A program made the translations under genes and the position numbers. A stretch of 64,000 nucleotides of DNA from NCBI RefSeq assembly GCF_008830365.1, contig NZ_WBKI01000007.1:62001-126000 (forward strand). The letters are read 5' to 3'. The notes below the pieces were generated by a model that was given only the letters and a program-made list of their open reading frames with translations, was not told where the DNA came from and searched no databases. The stretch comes from Serratia proteamaculans (GTDB taxonomy: Bacteria; Pseudomonadota; Gammaproteobacteria; Enterobacterales; Enterobacteriaceae). Positions 47,431 through 56,564 of the stretch are shown here, piece after piece (position 1 is the stretch's first letter; the number at the start of each line of letters is the position of its first letter).

Positions 47431-48204
47431 CTACCGATCGGCGATGACAACCTCCACGCCCATCTCGGTTAACGCCCGCTCGTAATCGTCCGGAAGAAGG
47501 CTGTCGGTAATCAGCCGATGAATTTGTCCGGCTTCGCGAATCATGCAAAAGCTCTTGCGACCAAACTTGCTGGCATCCGCCACGGCGATAATCTCGCGCG
47601 CCACCTCGCACATCACGCGATTGAGGTGTGCCTCACCGGGGTGAGGCGTGGTGATACCGGCAACCAGATCGAAACCGTCGACCCCCAAAAACAGTTTGTC
47701 GAAGCGGTACTGGCGCAATTGCTGCTCGGCAGCCGGACCGTAGAGCGAGTAGGAGTTGCGGCGCACGCTGCCCCCCAGCACCATCACCTCTGCCCCATCG
47801 TTACCTGAAAGCTCATAAGCAATGTTCAGCGCATTGGTCATCACCACCAGATCGCGTCGTCCTTTGAGGAACGGCACTATCTGGGTGGTGGTGGAACCGG
47901 AATCAAGGATCAGCGCATCACCATCGCGCACATAGCTGGCCGCTACACTGGCGATCTGCGACTTCACATCGCGGTTTAACCGCCCCTTGTCATGCAATGG
48001 GCGATCGAAGGCGAATTGCTGATTGAGCATCGCGCCGCCATAGGCTCGTAGCGCACACCCTTTTCGTTCCAGAAAGCGCAGATCGTTGCGGATCGTCACC
48101 GTGGATACTGCAAACTGTTTGCTGAGCTGCTCCACGCGCACGCTGCCGTGCTCGCATAACAGATCGATAATGTGTTCACGTCGCTTTGCGGTATTCACTG
48201 GCAT
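47431..48204 (-). CDS. agaR: DeoR-family repressor AgaR
   Basis: DeoR-type repressor of the amino-sugar PTS operon, 257 residues (E. coli AgaR 269). The HTH is at about residues 8-45 (RREHIIDLLCEHGSVRVEQLSKQFAVSTVTIRNDLRFLE). The effector domain carries LILDSGSTTTQIVPFL and the FLGVDGFD segment expected for binding a phosphorylated sugar. It is the first gene of agaR-kbaZ-agaVWEF. Three AgaR-like operator repeats lie 70-200 bp upstream, so autoregulation is likely. GatR is an alternative name, but kbaZ length and operator type favour AgaR. Confidence 0.87.
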   Translation of the reverse strand: MPVNTAKRREHIIDLLCEHGSVRVEQLSKQFAVSTVTIRNDLRFLERKGCALRAYGGAMLNQQFAFDRPLHDKGRLNRDVKSQIASVAASYVRDGDALILDSGSTTTQIVPFLKGRRDLVVMTNALNIAYELSGNDGAEVMVLGGSVRRNSYSLYGPAAEQQLRQYRFDKLFLGVDGFDLVAGITTPHPGEAHLNRVMCEVAREIIAVADASKFGRKSFCMIREAGQIHRLITDSLLPDDYERALTEMGVEVVIADR

Positions 48205-48277
48205 GAGCTGCGGTCCTCAGGTTTCCGGCCGGGCCGGGGAGAAGATGGCTTTCGCTCTACTGCGCTGGCATTACAGC

Positions 48278-48400
48278 AAAGCGAAAGCAATGAAATTGTG
48301 ATCGGGGTTACAGCGCTGTTTTAGCAGAAAAAGAGGTTAAAAACCTTTCGGATCGAAATGAAATGAAAATATTGAGAAGCAGTGAAAGGCAAAATGAAAT
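48278..48400. promoter_or_regulatory. Three AgaR-type operator repeats upstream of agaR
   Basis: Three GAAA-rich direct repeats, AAAGCGAAAGCAATGAAATT (48278-48297), GATCGAAATGAAATGAAAAT (48351-48370) and TGAAAGGCAAAATGAAAT (48383-48400), read on the minus strand as TTTCATTTCATTTCG-type elements. That fits the E. coli AgaR consensus WRMMTTTCRTTTYRTTTYNYTTKK. They lie between the agaR start and a CRP-like site, as expected for a sugar operon promoter. Confidence 0.75.
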
Positions 48401-48495
48401 CTCAGCGCGCGCACGGCTGCCGGGCTGAGGAGCCCGAAGTGCAGCAGAAAACGAAAGGGGTAACACAGCGGCCCGGCCGGCTGACTTTTAGTTCA

Positions 48496-48517
48496 TCAGG
48501 TGATCGGGATCACATAA
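48496..48517. promoter_or_regulatory. CRP-like site in the agaR / CynX-type MFS gap
   Basis: The core GGTGA-N6-TCACA (48499-48514) differs from the CRP consensus TGTGA-N6-TCACA at one fixed base. Together with the AgaR-type repeats it would place the amino-sugar operon under catabolite control. The remainder of the 514-bp gap (48205-48718) has a GC-rich stretch at 48410-48480 with no recognisable gene. Confidence 0.6.
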
Positions 48518-48718
48518 TAACAATTATGCCTCTCCGGCATCCCGCCGCCGACGCCTGAATGGGGCAGGTTCCGCTTAATCGCCCTCTTGTCAGATCAGGG
48601 CTTCTTCCCTACACTTGCGCGCAGATATCGGCCCCCTGCCGGTACGTAAGCGTTAACGTCAATCAACGCATCATGCCGTGCAGTATTGATTGACTGCATG
48701 CCCTGGTGCGAGGAACTG

Positions 48719-49939
48719 ATGCCCCAATCCGCTTTATCCCCAACGCCTGCCGCCAACAAGCGCAGCCGTTTACGCCACCCGCTGTTACTGATCACCGGGA
48801 TTATGCTGGTTGCGGCCAATCTGCGCGCCGCACTGACCAGCGTGGGCCCGTTGCTGGAACAGATCCAGCAGCAGTTGTCGCTGTCTGCCACCTCGGCCGG
48901 CCTGCTTAACTCGCTGCCGCTGATCCTGTTTGCCGTGCTGTCACCAGTGACCCCCAGCCTGGCCAAACGTATGGGTATTGAACGTACGCTGGGTATGGCG
49001 CTGTTACTGTTGATTGGTGGCATTGTGCTGCGTTCTCTGCCGCAAACCAGCATGCTGTGGCTGGGCACGGTATTGATTGGCGCTGCCATTGCATTTGCCA
49101 ACGTAGTATTGCCGACGCTGGTAAAACGCGACTTCCCAAGCCGTGCCGCCGCCATGATTGCCGGTTATGCGGCGGTGATGTCACTGGTGGCCGCCACGGC
49201 CTCCGGTCTGGCAGTGCCACTGGCGGCGTTGAACAATCTTGGTTGGCGTTTTTCCCTGCTGTGCTGGAGCCTGCCAGCCCTGTTGGCGCTGATGGTCTGG
49301 CTGCCGCAACTGCGCCGTCCCGCGGCTTCGGCAACGGCTGATACCTCGGCGCTTCAACCTGCGCCGTCCCGTTCTCCCTGGGGTAGTGCACTCGGTTGGC
49401 AGGTGGCTTTATTTATGGGCTTACAGTCCATCACCTTCTACACCATTATCGGCTGGTTCAGTGCCTTTGCCGCCAGCCACGGCACCTCGCCACAACAGGC
49501 GGGTTTTGAGCTGTTTATCTATCAGGTGGTGGCGATCGCCGCCAACTTTGTCATGGTGTTTATTCTGCCGCGCGCACGCGATCAGCGGGCTATCGCATTG
49601 TGCAGTTCATTGCTGATTTTTACCGGCGTCGCCGGTTTGCTGTTGATGCCGGCCAACTCGCTGGTGTGGTTGATTTTTGCCGGGCTGGGGGCGGGAAGTT
49701 CCTTGGTGTTGGCGCTGTCCTTCTTTGGTCTGCGCAGCAGCCACCATCATCAGGCCACGCAACTGTCGGGTATGGCGCAATCGGTAGGCTATTTGCTGGC
49801 GGCGCTGGGGCCCACGCTGTTCGGTCTGCTACACGATCTGACTCAGGGCTGGCGGTTGCCGCTGGCCATTCTCTTGGCCCTGACGCTGCTGCAAATGCTG
49901 TTCGGCATCCTGGCCGGGCGTAATCGGGTTATTCGTTAA
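48719..49939 (+). CDS. MFS transporter of the CynX/NimT (YeaN) family
   Basis: A 406-residue transporter from the ATG at 48719, 5 nt after GAGG; in-frame ATGs at 48686 and 48698 are less likely. It has about twelve hydrophobic segments with the family-specific LLITGIMLVAANLRAALTSVGPLL near the N terminus and FANVVLPTLVKRDFP in the middle. Family members include cyanate transporter CynX and the 2-nitroimidazole exporter NimT (YeaN). Lacking a cyanase gene nearby, a drug or anion exporter is as likely as cyanate uptake. Its last 11 bp overlap a convergent small gene. Confidence 0.85.
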   Translation: MPQSALSPTPAANKRSRLRHPLLLITGIMLVAANLRAALTSVGPLLEQIQQQLSLSATSAGLLNSLPLILFAVLSPVTPSLAKRMGIERTLGMALLLLIGGIVLRSLPQTSMLWLGTVLIGAAIAFANVVLPTLVKRDFPSRAAAMIAGYAAVMSLVAATASGLAVPLAALNNLGWRFSLLCWSLPALLALMVWLPQLRRPAASATADTSALQPAPSRSPWGSALGWQVALFMGLQSITFYTIIGWFSAFAASHGTSPQQAGFELFIYQVVAIAANFVMVFILPRARDQRAIALCSSLLIFTGVAGLLLMPANSLVWLIFAGLGAGSSLVLALSFFGLRSSHHHQATQLSGMAQSVGYLLAALGPTLFGLLHDLTQGWRLPLAILLALTLLQMLFGILAGRNRVIR

Positions 49940-50102
49940 CTGTGGGGCGGGCGGGTCGCTCTGCGGCATATTCTTCCGCGTCGTCCTGCCAGAGGTCGTT
50001 AATAAAATCCTGCTGTTCGGGCGTCAACTGCCAGGAAGGGGGGATCTTGACCGGGCTATCATCCCGGGCGCCCCCCATTTTCTTTACGCGCTTCTTGTCC
50101 AT
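49929..50102 (-). CDS. Small acidic protein of 57 residues, YciX-like
   Basis: An open frame of 57 codons from the ATG at 50102: basic N terminus (MDKKRVKKMGG), then PSWQLTPEQQDFINDLWQDD and an acidic stretch. The central segment resembles the E. coli small protein YciX (YmiB), which lies just downstream of ymiA; here too a YmiA-like frame precedes it by 10 bp. Function is unknown. The 3' end overlaps the convergent MFS gene by 11 bp. Codon choice looks ordinary for this genome. Confidence comes mainly from the paired arrangement and the ribosome-like AGGAACC before the ATG. Confidence 0.65.
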   Translation of the reverse strand: MDKKRVKKMGGARDDSPVKIPPSWQLTPEQQDFINDLWQDDAEEYAAERPARPTVNE

Positions 50103-50112
50103 CAATAGGTTC

Positions 50113-50226
50113 CTAAGTAAACAGCCAATAAATCACGGTGGCGACGGCCAGCCAAAATACTCCGCAGCCGATAAATACGCACAACCAAGCTTTACGTTTG
50201 ATATCCACGTCATCCTTGCTTATCAC
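50113..50226 (-). CDS. YmiA-family single-pass membrane peptide
   Basis: A frame of 37 codons from a GTG at 50226, or 31 from a GTG at 50208 that has AAGGA 4 nt upstream. It encodes a basic stretch KRKAWL followed by one hydrophobic helix (VFIGCGVFWLAVATVIYWLF) and a stop. E. coli YmiA has the same pattern, KRKAWL-VF-G then a Trp-rich helix. Such short proteins are often missed by annotation. Both start codons are GTG, so the exact N terminus is uncertain. The YciX-like gene follows 10 bp later. Confidence 0.65.
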   Translation of the reverse strand: MISKDDVDIKRKAWLCVFIGCGVFWLAVATVIYWLFT

Positions 50227-50590
50227 AGCCGCCCCAACCAATAGATTAAACTAATCAAAATGTGATTATTGATCTGTTTAAACGATCAATAAAGAAGTTT
50301 ATTCCTATAGATATTTATAAAAGTTCTGCTAACCGTGTACCTAAAGTCAGGTATACAGCTGAAAGACATCAGGATTTATCAGGTCTTTGGCGATGGATCC
50401 AGGCTCAATGAATGGATAAGGAAGCAGTGTGTCACAAGCGGATTGATCAAAATTAAACCGCCGGTAAATAAACGAAAAATCAATTAATTGACTTCTCTTA
50501 AGCGAAATTGACAATGAATCAGGCTGAGTGGGATGTGGAAATGAATGGATATGCTGGTGTCGCGGATAGCATCGTGCGACTACGAAGCAA
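50227..50590. other. Intergenic region with no recognised gene
   Basis: About 360 bp between the YmiA-like gene and the yojI terminator. It is AT-rich, particularly at 50270-50330 and 50450-50510. A 36-codon frame from 50514 lacks a ribosome site and was rejected. The promoter of the YmiA-like gene probably lies at its left end. No sRNA-like terminator pattern was identified. Confidence 0.6.
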
Positions 50591-50618
50591 CACTCGGACC
50601 GCTAACGCAGCCCGAGTG
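50591..50618 (-). terminator. Hairpin after yojI
   Basis: CACTCGG (50591-50597) pairs with CCGAGTG (50612-50618), with an inner partial stem. It starts 8 bp past the yojI stop. There is no good T run, so efficiency is uncertain. Confidence 0.5.
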
Positions 50619-50625
50619 ATCTGAT

Positions 50626-52278
50626 TCAGTCAATTTGTGAAACGGAATCCTTGCTGGCACGTTCACGATCGCTGCCGGTCAATTCACTGAGCTGCCCATC
50701 GCGCATTTGCAGTAGCCGATCGGCATGCTCGAAGTAATGGTCGTCATGGCTGATGGCAAACACCGTTTTACCCAATGCACGTAACTGCGGTAGCAGTTCA
50801 CGGTAGAAGGTTCGGCGAAATTGTGGATCCTGATCCGCAGCCCATTCGTCCAACAGCAAAATATCCCGTTTTTCAGCCACCGCCAGCAGCAGTGCCAGGC
50901 GTTTGCGCTGCCCCTGCGACAGCTGTGGATTGGTCACCCGCAGGCCGTCAAACTGCAGTTTGCTCTTCATGTTCAAGCGGTTAAGCCAGCTTTCCACCAG
51001 TTCGGCGTCCGGCTGTTCACCCTCAGGCCCCTGTAAATGATGAAACGGGTGAAAGTCGGTAAAAATGGCGGAGAACAAACGGCGGTAGTCAGACATATCG
51101 ATCGGAGTTTGTGGCACACCATCCAGCAAAATCTGCCCGCTGACCGGCTGATACAACCCGGTCAGCAACATCGCCAGCGTCGATTTACCGCTACCGTTGC
51201 CACCAATCAGAAATACCAGTTCGCCACGGCGCAGCGTCAGGTTGAGCGGCCCGACGGCGAAACCGGTTTTTTGCTCCGTAGCACCATAGTGGAATACCAC
51301 ATCACGCAGTTCCAGGGTTTGCCAGGCCTTGGCTGCCACCGCGGGGAACCCGGGTTGATAATCGGCCAACCGCAGGGCTTTGACCTTGCCGAAGGCCACC
51401 TCGGCACCAATCAGCGTCGGGAACGCCCCCACCGCCTGCAACAGCGGGGTTCGCAGGAACAATAATGTCAGTGAATAGGTTGCCGCGACCGGGGTATCGG
51501 CCCAGCCCAGGCTGTTGGCCATATAGAACACCAGGCCAATTGCGCCCAACATCATGATATTCGACCAGTTCACCGCGCTGAGATGGTATGTATCGGCACG
51601 GATAATATGGTGCCGATAATCTTCGGCATCCGGCTGATAGGCCTGCTGATACAGCGCTTTGGCACGATCGCGGTTCAGCGCCAGCTCTTTGCGGCCGTCA
51701 ATCGCCGATTGGTAGTGTTCATAAAGGCGCTCTTCAGCCTCACGTACGCTGGTCAGATGACGATACACACGCGATACCAGACACCCGCTGCCAAATACCG
51801 TCACCGCCACCCAAACGGCAGTCACCGCCAGCATCTGTGGCGACAACCAGCCCAGATAGGCTGCCGAGCCCAGGGTCAGAACCACACCTTGCACCAGCTC
51901 CGGCAGGCGAACAAAGGCAATGGTGATATTGCGAATATCACTGGCCAGGCTCGCCAACAGCGAAGCGCTGCCCAGTTGCTCTATCCGTTCAATATGAGTA
52001 TCCAGGATCTGCTTCACCAGTTGGCCGCGCAGCCGGAACACAAAATGATGGCCGAGCGTCGTCAGCGCCAGCTGTGAGCCGAGCGTGACCGCCATCAGCA
52101 ACGCCAGCAGCCCGAGGAACTCCGGCAGCACGGCCAGAGAATTGCCCGCCACCGCCATCAGCCGCAAATTTATAAAGGCGATGATGCCTATGCCCAACGC
52201 CGCACTGGCCATGGTCAGCGCCATGACCGCCAGAAACGGCCAGCGATACTGGTGGTAAACCACCCGTAGCAACTCCAT
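50626..52278 (-). CDS. yojI: Microcin/cyclic-peptide ABC exporter YojI
   Basis: Inner-membrane exporter with fused permease and ATPase, 550 residues (E. coli 547). In E. coli YojI expels microcin J25 with TolC and is tuned by Lrp; the native substrate is not known. The N-terminal membrane domain retains [29 protein letters not shown] and the [15 protein letters not shown] loop ([24 protein letters not shown]). The ATPase has Walker [14 protein letters not shown] near residue 360, [14 protein letters not shown] and [13 protein letters not shown]. It is divergent from a LysR gene. Confidence 0.93.
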   Translation of the reverse strand: MELLRVVYHQYRWPFLAVMALTMASAALGIGIIAFINLRLMAVAGNSLAVLPEFLGLLALLMAVTLGSQLALTTLGHHFVFRLRGQLVKQILDTHIERIEQLGSASLLASLASDIRNITIAFVRLPELVQGVVLTLGSAAYLGWLSPQMLAVTAVWVAVTVFGSGCLVSRVYRHLTSVREAEERLYEHYQSAIDGRKELALNRDRAKALYQQAYQPDAEDYRHHIIRADTYHLSAVNWSNIMMLGAIGLVFYMANSLGWADTPVAATYSLTLLFLRTPLLQAVGAFPTLIGAEVAFGKVKALRLADYQPGFPAVAAKAWQTLELRDVVFHYGATEQKTGFAVGPLNLTLRRGELVFLIGGNGSGKSTLAMLLTGLYQPVSGQILLDGVPQTPIDMSDYRRLFSAIFTDFHPFHHLQGPEGEQPDAELVESWLNRLNMKSKLQFDGLRVTNPQLSQGQRKRLALLLAVAEKRDILLLDEWAADQDPQFRRTFYRELLPQLRALGKTVFAISHDDHYFEHADRLLQMRDGQLSELTGSDRERASKDSVSQID

Positions 52279-52431
52279 GAAGAACCCTTAGCCTGAAATC
52301 TTGAGATGGCAGGCATTGTAAGCGGCCAAAAAGTGATATCAATAACAATTCTCATATTGTCGCCGGCGATTGATTCCTGAACCTGAGGATTTACACTGGC
52401 TGTTACTCTGGGACGAGGAAAACCCCCATCG

Positions 52432-53352
52432 ATGTTGCCCACACATGAATACGCCAACGACCTGATCCTGTTCGCCCTGATTGTTGATTGCGGTTCTTTC
52501 AGCAAAGCCGCTGAAACCGCCGGCATCACCAGTTCGGTGGTAAGCAAACGTATCGGCCGTCTGGAGAAATCCCTCGGTGCACGCCTGCTGTACCGTACTA
52601 CCCGTAGCCTGACGCTGACCGAAAATGGCCAAAGCCTGTACCGTCAGGCCAAAGAAATCGGCGCAAAAACACAGGAGGCCCTGAACGTCATCAGTGAAAA
52701 CAGCGATGAGCTGACCGGCGTGATCCGCATGTCGGTGCCAACGATTTCGGGGGAATTGTTGCTAAGTGAAAGCGTGGCGGAATTCTGTGCTCATCATCCC
52801 AACCTGAAGGTTGAAATGCGGTTGGAAAATCGCTTTGTCGATCTGGTTAACGAAGGGATAGATCTGGCGATCCGCACCGGTACCCTGCCGGACTCCAGCC
52901 TGATTGCCCGTCCGATCCTGAATTCCCGCTGGGTGATCGTTTGCTCGCCCGGTTATCTGCAACAATATTCTGAGCCGCAGTCCGCCGACGACTTGCTCAG
53001 GCATAACTGCCTGACCTATACCTATCAGGAGAGTGGCACCGACAACTGGCTGATGAAGCAGCCGGGCAGCAACGAGATTTATGAACTGCAGGTCAATGGC
53101 AACCTGTCCGCCAATAACGCCCGGGCGATCCGCAAGGCGGTGATCGGCGGTTATGGCATTGCCATGGTGCCACGCTGCATGGTGTACGAGGATTTGCAGG
53201 ATGGAAAGCTGGTGGAAATTTTGGCCGGCCACTGTGGCAAGGTATTAGGCATTTATGCGATCTATCCTTACACGCGCAATTTACCGTTAAAAACCCGACT
53301 GCTGATCGAACACATCATCACTTCCTACCAAAATATCAGCCATTATTTTTGA
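52432..53352 (+). CDS. LysR-family regulator of the CrgA/DmlR group
   Basis: A 306-residue LysR-type regulator. The HTH is at about residues 20-45 (GSFSKAAETAGITSSVVSKRIGRLE), followed by the LYRTTRSLTLTENGQSLY linker. The effector domain has FVDLVNEGIDLAIRTGTLPDSSLIAR, usual for this group. It lies between divergent yojI and the lldPD operon, 335 bp upstream of lldP on the same strand. It could control either; a long dyad in the latter gap is a candidate target. Effector unknown. Confidence 0.87.
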   Translation: MLPTHEYANDLILFALIVDCGSFSKAAETAGITSSVVSKRIGRLEKSLGARLLYRTTRSLTLTENGQSLYRQAKEIGAKTQEALNVISENSDELTGVIRMSVPTISGELLLSESVAEFCAHHPNLKVEMRLENRFVDLVNEGIDLAIRTGTLPDSSLIARPILNSRWVIVCSPGYLQQYSEPQSADDLLRHNCLTYTYQESGTDNWLMKQPGSNEIYELQVNGNLSANNARAIRKAVIGGYGIAMVPRCMVYEDLQDGKLVEILAGHCGKVLGIYAIYPYTRNLPLKTRLLIEHIITSYQNISHYF

Positions 53353-53378
53353 AGTGGGTCACCTAATCATTCTGCGCG

Positions 53379-53394
53379 GGCTCGCCAGCGAGCC
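53379..53394 (+). terminator. Hairpin after the LysR gene
   Basis: GGCTCG (53379-53384) pairs with CGAGCC (53389-53394) around CCAG, 27 bp past the LysR stop. A loose T tract (CTGTTTTTG) follows about 10 bp later. Confidence 0.5.
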
Positions 53395-53435
53395 GCCGGA
53401 ATTACCCTGTTTTTGAAGATAATCTATTGATAATT

Positions 53436-53475
53436 GTTGTGTAATCAATGTGACCCAGCACATTAATCACACAAT
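53436..53475. promoter_or_regulatory. Long dyad upstream of lldP
   Basis: Arms at 53436-53452 (GTTGTGTAATCAATGTG) and 53459-53475 (CACATTAATCACACAAT) are complementary at 14 of 17 positions around ACCCAG. An AT-rich promoter-like stretch follows (TTGATT near 53491). The dyad is about 210 bp before lldP, leaving a long leader. It is likely an operator, by symmetry alone; the LldR consensus was not seen. The rest of the 335-bp gap holds no gene. Confidence 0.6.
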
Positions 53476-53687
53476 AAAAAATTATATCTATTTGATTTTT
53501 AATACAATAAAAACACCCCCGACCATTAGAAATTGCTCCGCAGAGTCACTCTACCGCCCCACATTTCCCTACGGGAAAATTGCACAATAGAACATCAGCC
53601 AGCGTTGTGATTAGAATGAAAATGTTGCGGTAATTAACCTTTCGGCTACATACCTCCACAAATAACAATAATAACGCTGAGGCTCTT

Positions 53688-55268
53688 ATGTCCCTATTTT
53701 TCAGTATTGCGCCCATCATTTTGCTAATTTGGATGATGACCAAAAAGAACGGTGTTCCTTCTTATATCGCGCTGCCCTTAACGGCCGCCGCCGTGTATGC
53801 CATACAGATGTTTTGGTTCGACAGTCTGCCTCTGCTGCTGCACGCCAATATCATTACCGCACTGGTGTCAGTTTTCACCCCGATAACCATCATCGCCGGC
53901 GCGATTTTGCTGAATAAACTGATGCAAATCAGCGGTGCGGAAAACGTGGTTCGTCGTTGGCTGGAAAATATCAGCCCCAATCCTGTTGCTCAGTTGATGA
54001 TTATCGGTTGGGCATTCGCCTTTATGATTGAAGGCGCCAGCGGCTTCGGCACGCCAGCCGCCATTGCCGCGCCCATTCTGGTCGGCCTGGGTTTTAACCC
54101 CCTGCGCGTGGCTCTGTTGACGCTGGTGATGAACTCGGTTCCCGTCTCATTCGGCGCTGTCGGTACCCCCACCTGGTTCGGGTTTGCCAATTTGGGGTTA
54201 TCCGACGCCAACCTGCTGGAAATTGGCCGTCAGACAGCGTTGATCCACTTTTTCGCCGGATTTGTTATCCCACTACTGGCGCTGCGCTTTATCGTTTCCT
54301 GGCGTGATATTCGCCTCAGTCTGCCGTTTATTTTACTCAGCGTCTTAAGTTGCACGGTGCCTTACCTGCTGCTGGCACAGGTTAACTATGAATTCCCGGC
54401 ACTGGTGGGTGGCGCCATTGGCCTGATGCTGTCGGTTCTGTTAGCGCGTGCCGGCATAGGCCTGTCCCGCTGCGAAGGCAAAACCGCGCCTCAACCCGTG
54501 CCCTTCATTCAAGTGATTAAAGCCATGACCCCAACCCTGCTGCTGATTGCTATTTTAATAGTGACGCGCATTCATCAATTGGGGATTAAGGCCTTACTCA
54601 ACAGCACTGCCCCTTTATGGCAGGGCAAACTCAGCGGGCTGGGCGAGTTACACGTCAGTGATGCCCTGATCGTTGAATTGCAGCAGGTATTAGGCACTTC
54701 TGCCGCCGCCAGCTACAAAACGCTGTATGTACCTGCTCTGATCCCTTTCCTGCTGGTGGTCTTACTGTGTATTCCCCTGTTCCGACTGAACTGCGGGCAG
54801 GTAAAACAGATGTTCGCAGAGACCGGCGGACGCGTGGCCAAACCCTTTATCGCGCTCTTTGGCGCTTTGGTAATGGTCAACCTGATGATGCTGGGCGGTG
54901 ACAATGCGCCGGTGATCCTCATTGGCAAAACGCTGGCCTCGCTCACCGGAGAAAGCTGGCTGTTGTTTTCCTCTTTCCTCGGGGCCCTGGGATCGTTCTT
55001 TTCAGGTTCCAACACCGTTTCTAATCTGACCTTCGGCGGCATTCAGCATTCGATCGCCCTAAGCAGCGGGCTAAACGTCAACCTGACTCTGGCACTGCAG
55101 TCCGTTGGCGGTGCAATGGGTAACATGATATGCCTGAACAATATTATCGCCGTCTGCTCAATTCTTGGGATCGGCAATGCCGAAGGCAAAATTATCAAAA
55201 AGACCGTATTGCCCATGCTGGTGTACGGGGGGATCGCCGCTGTGATGGCACAGATCATGATTCTTTGA
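53688..55268 (+). CDS. lldP: L-lactate permease (LctP/LldP family)
   Basis: Lactate:H+ symporter, 526 residues (E. coli LldP 551) with about twelve to fourteen hydrophobic segments. Family motifs are clear: FMIEGASGFGTPAAIAAPILVGLGF, PVSFGAVGTPTWFGF near the middle and LGSFFSGSNTVSNLTFG in the C-terminal third. A CTGAGG site lies 6 nt before the ATG. lldD follows after 34 bp, so uptake and oxidation of L-lactate are coupled. The regulator LldR that sits between these genes in E. coli is absent. Glycolate is an alternative substrate for this family. Confidence 0.92.
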   Translation: MSLFFSIAPIILLIWMMTKKNGVPSYIALPLTAAAVYAIQMFWFDSLPLLLHANIITALVSVFTPITIIAGAILLNKLMQISGAENVVRRWLENISPNPVAQLMIIGWAFAFMIEGASGFGTPAAIAAPILVGLGFNPLRVALLTLVMNSVPVSFGAVGTPTWFGFANLGLSDANLLEIGRQTALIHFFAGFVIPLLALRFIVSWRDIRLSLPFILLSVLSCTVPYLLLAQVNYEFPALVGGAIGLMLSVLLARAGIGLSRCEGKTAPQPVPFIQVIKAMTPTLLLIAILIVTRIHQLGIKALLNSTAPLWQGKLSGLGELHVSDALIVELQQVLGTSAAASYKTLYVPALIPFLLVVLLCIPLFRLNCGQVKQMFAETGGRVAKPFIALFGALVMVNLMMLGGDNAPVILIGKTLASLTGESWLLFSSFLGALGSFFSGSNTVSNLTFGGIQHSIALSSGLNVNLTLALQSVGGAMGNMICLNNIIAVCSILGIGNAEGKIIKKTVLPMLVYGGIAAVMAQIMIL

Positions 55269-55302
55269 GCGTAAAAGCACGTTATCGAAATAAGGTAAAA
55301 CT

Positions 55303-56442
55303 ATGATTATCTCCGCTTCAACCGACTACCGGGCCGCAGCACAGGCTAAGCTCCCGCCTTTTCTGTTCCACTACATTGACGGCGGGGCCTACGCAGAACA
55401 TACGCTGCGACGTAACACCGAAGACCTGGCTGGCATCGCGCTACGCCAGCGCATACTACGCAATATGTCGGATCTCAGCCTGGAGACCAGCCTGTTCGGT
55501 GAAAAACTGGCGATGCCGGTGATCCTCGGCCCGGTCGGGTTGACCGGTATGTACGCCCGTCGCGGTGAGGTACAGGCTGCCAAAGCCGCTGCGCAGAAAG
55601 GCATTCCTTTTACCCTATCGACGGTCTCGGTATGCCCGATTGAAGAAGTGGCACCGGCGATCGATCGGCCGATGTGGTTCCAACTGTACGTATTGAAAGA
55701 CCGTGGTTTTATGCGCAATGCGCTGGAACGCGCCAAAGCCGCCGGGGTGAAAACCCTGGTATTCACCGTCGATATGCCCGTGCCCGGCGCGCGTTACCGT
55801 GATGCCCACTCCGGCATGAGCGGTCCCCATGCCGCCGCGCGCCGTATACTGCAGGCGGTGACCCATCCGCAATGGGCCTGGGACGTCGGGCTGTGCGGCA
55901 AGCCGCACGATCTGGGCAACGTCTCGGCCTATCGCGGCAAACCCACCAGCCTGGAAGACTATATCGGCTGGCTGGGCACCAACTTCGATCCCTCTATCTC
56001 CTGGAAGGATCTGGACTGGATCCGCGAATTTTGGCAAGGCCCAATGATCATCAAAGGCATTCTGGATCCGGAAGATGCCAAAGATGCGGTGCGTTTCGGC
56101 GCCGATGGCATCGTGGTTTCCAACCACGGCGGCCGCCAGCTCGACGGCGTGTTATCTACCGCCCATGCACTGCCGGCGATTGCCGAGGCGGTCAAGGGTG
56201 ATATCACCCTGCTGGCCGATTCCGGTATTCGCAACGGGCTGGACGTGGTGCGTATGATTGCACTGGGCGCAGACGGAGTGTTATTGGGCCGCGCCTTTGC
56301 TTATGCGCTGGCAGCCGCCGGGCAGGCCGGTGTCGCCAACCTGCTCGAGCTGATCGATAAAGAAATGCGCGTCGCCATGACGCTGATCGGCGCGAAAACC
56401 ATCGCGGACATCAACGCCGATTCGTTGGTTAACGGCCGCTGA
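55303..56442 (+). CDS. lldD: Quinone-dependent L-lactate dehydrogenase LldD
   Basis: FMN-dependent dehydrogenase that oxidises L-lactate to pyruvate and passes electrons to the quinone pool at the inner membrane. It has 379 residues (E. coli 396; slightly short at the C terminus). The alpha-hydroxyacid dehydrogenase signature [10 protein letters not shown] contains the catalytic His (near residue 275) and Arg. [10 protein letters not shown] and [14 protein letters not shown] (FMN and substrate side) and [26 protein letters not shown] complete the barrel. It starts [30 protein letters not shown], as LldD does. Operon with lldP. Confidence 0.95.
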   Translation: MIISASTDYRAAAQAKLPPFLFHYIDGGAYAEHTLRRNTEDLAGIALRQRILRNMSDLSLETSLFGEKLAMPVILGPVGLTGMYARRGEVQAAKAAAQKGIPFTLSTVSVCPIEEVAPAIDRPMWFQLYVLKDRGFMRNALERAKAAGVKTLVFTVDMPVPGARYRDAHSGMSGPHAAARRILQAVTHPQWAWDVGLCGKPHDLGNVSAYRGKPTSLEDYIGWLGTNFDPSISWKDLDWIREFWQGPMIIKGILDPEDAKDAVRFGADGIVVSNHGGRQLDGVLSTAHALPAIAEAVKGDITLLADSGIRNGLDVVRMIALGADGVLLGRAFAYALAAAGQAGVANLLELIDKEMRVAMTLIGAKTIADINADSLVNGR

Positions 56443-56564
56443 TTACAGCGGCTGCACCCCGTCGGGATAAGCGTTGTAACTCATCTTGTGAATAAAAGCA
56501 CCGACAGGCGGTACAGTGATTGAATATGTTCACCACCGGCCACGTAACGGGGAGTGAAGCCTGA

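Noticed and set aside
50514-50624. 36-codon frame upstream of the yojI 3' end
   Set aside because: No ribosome site; it overlaps the hairpin after yojI.
53430-53480. CRP site upstream of lldP (TGTGA at 53449-53453)
   Set aside because: The second half-site is poor; the longer dyad explains the symmetry better.
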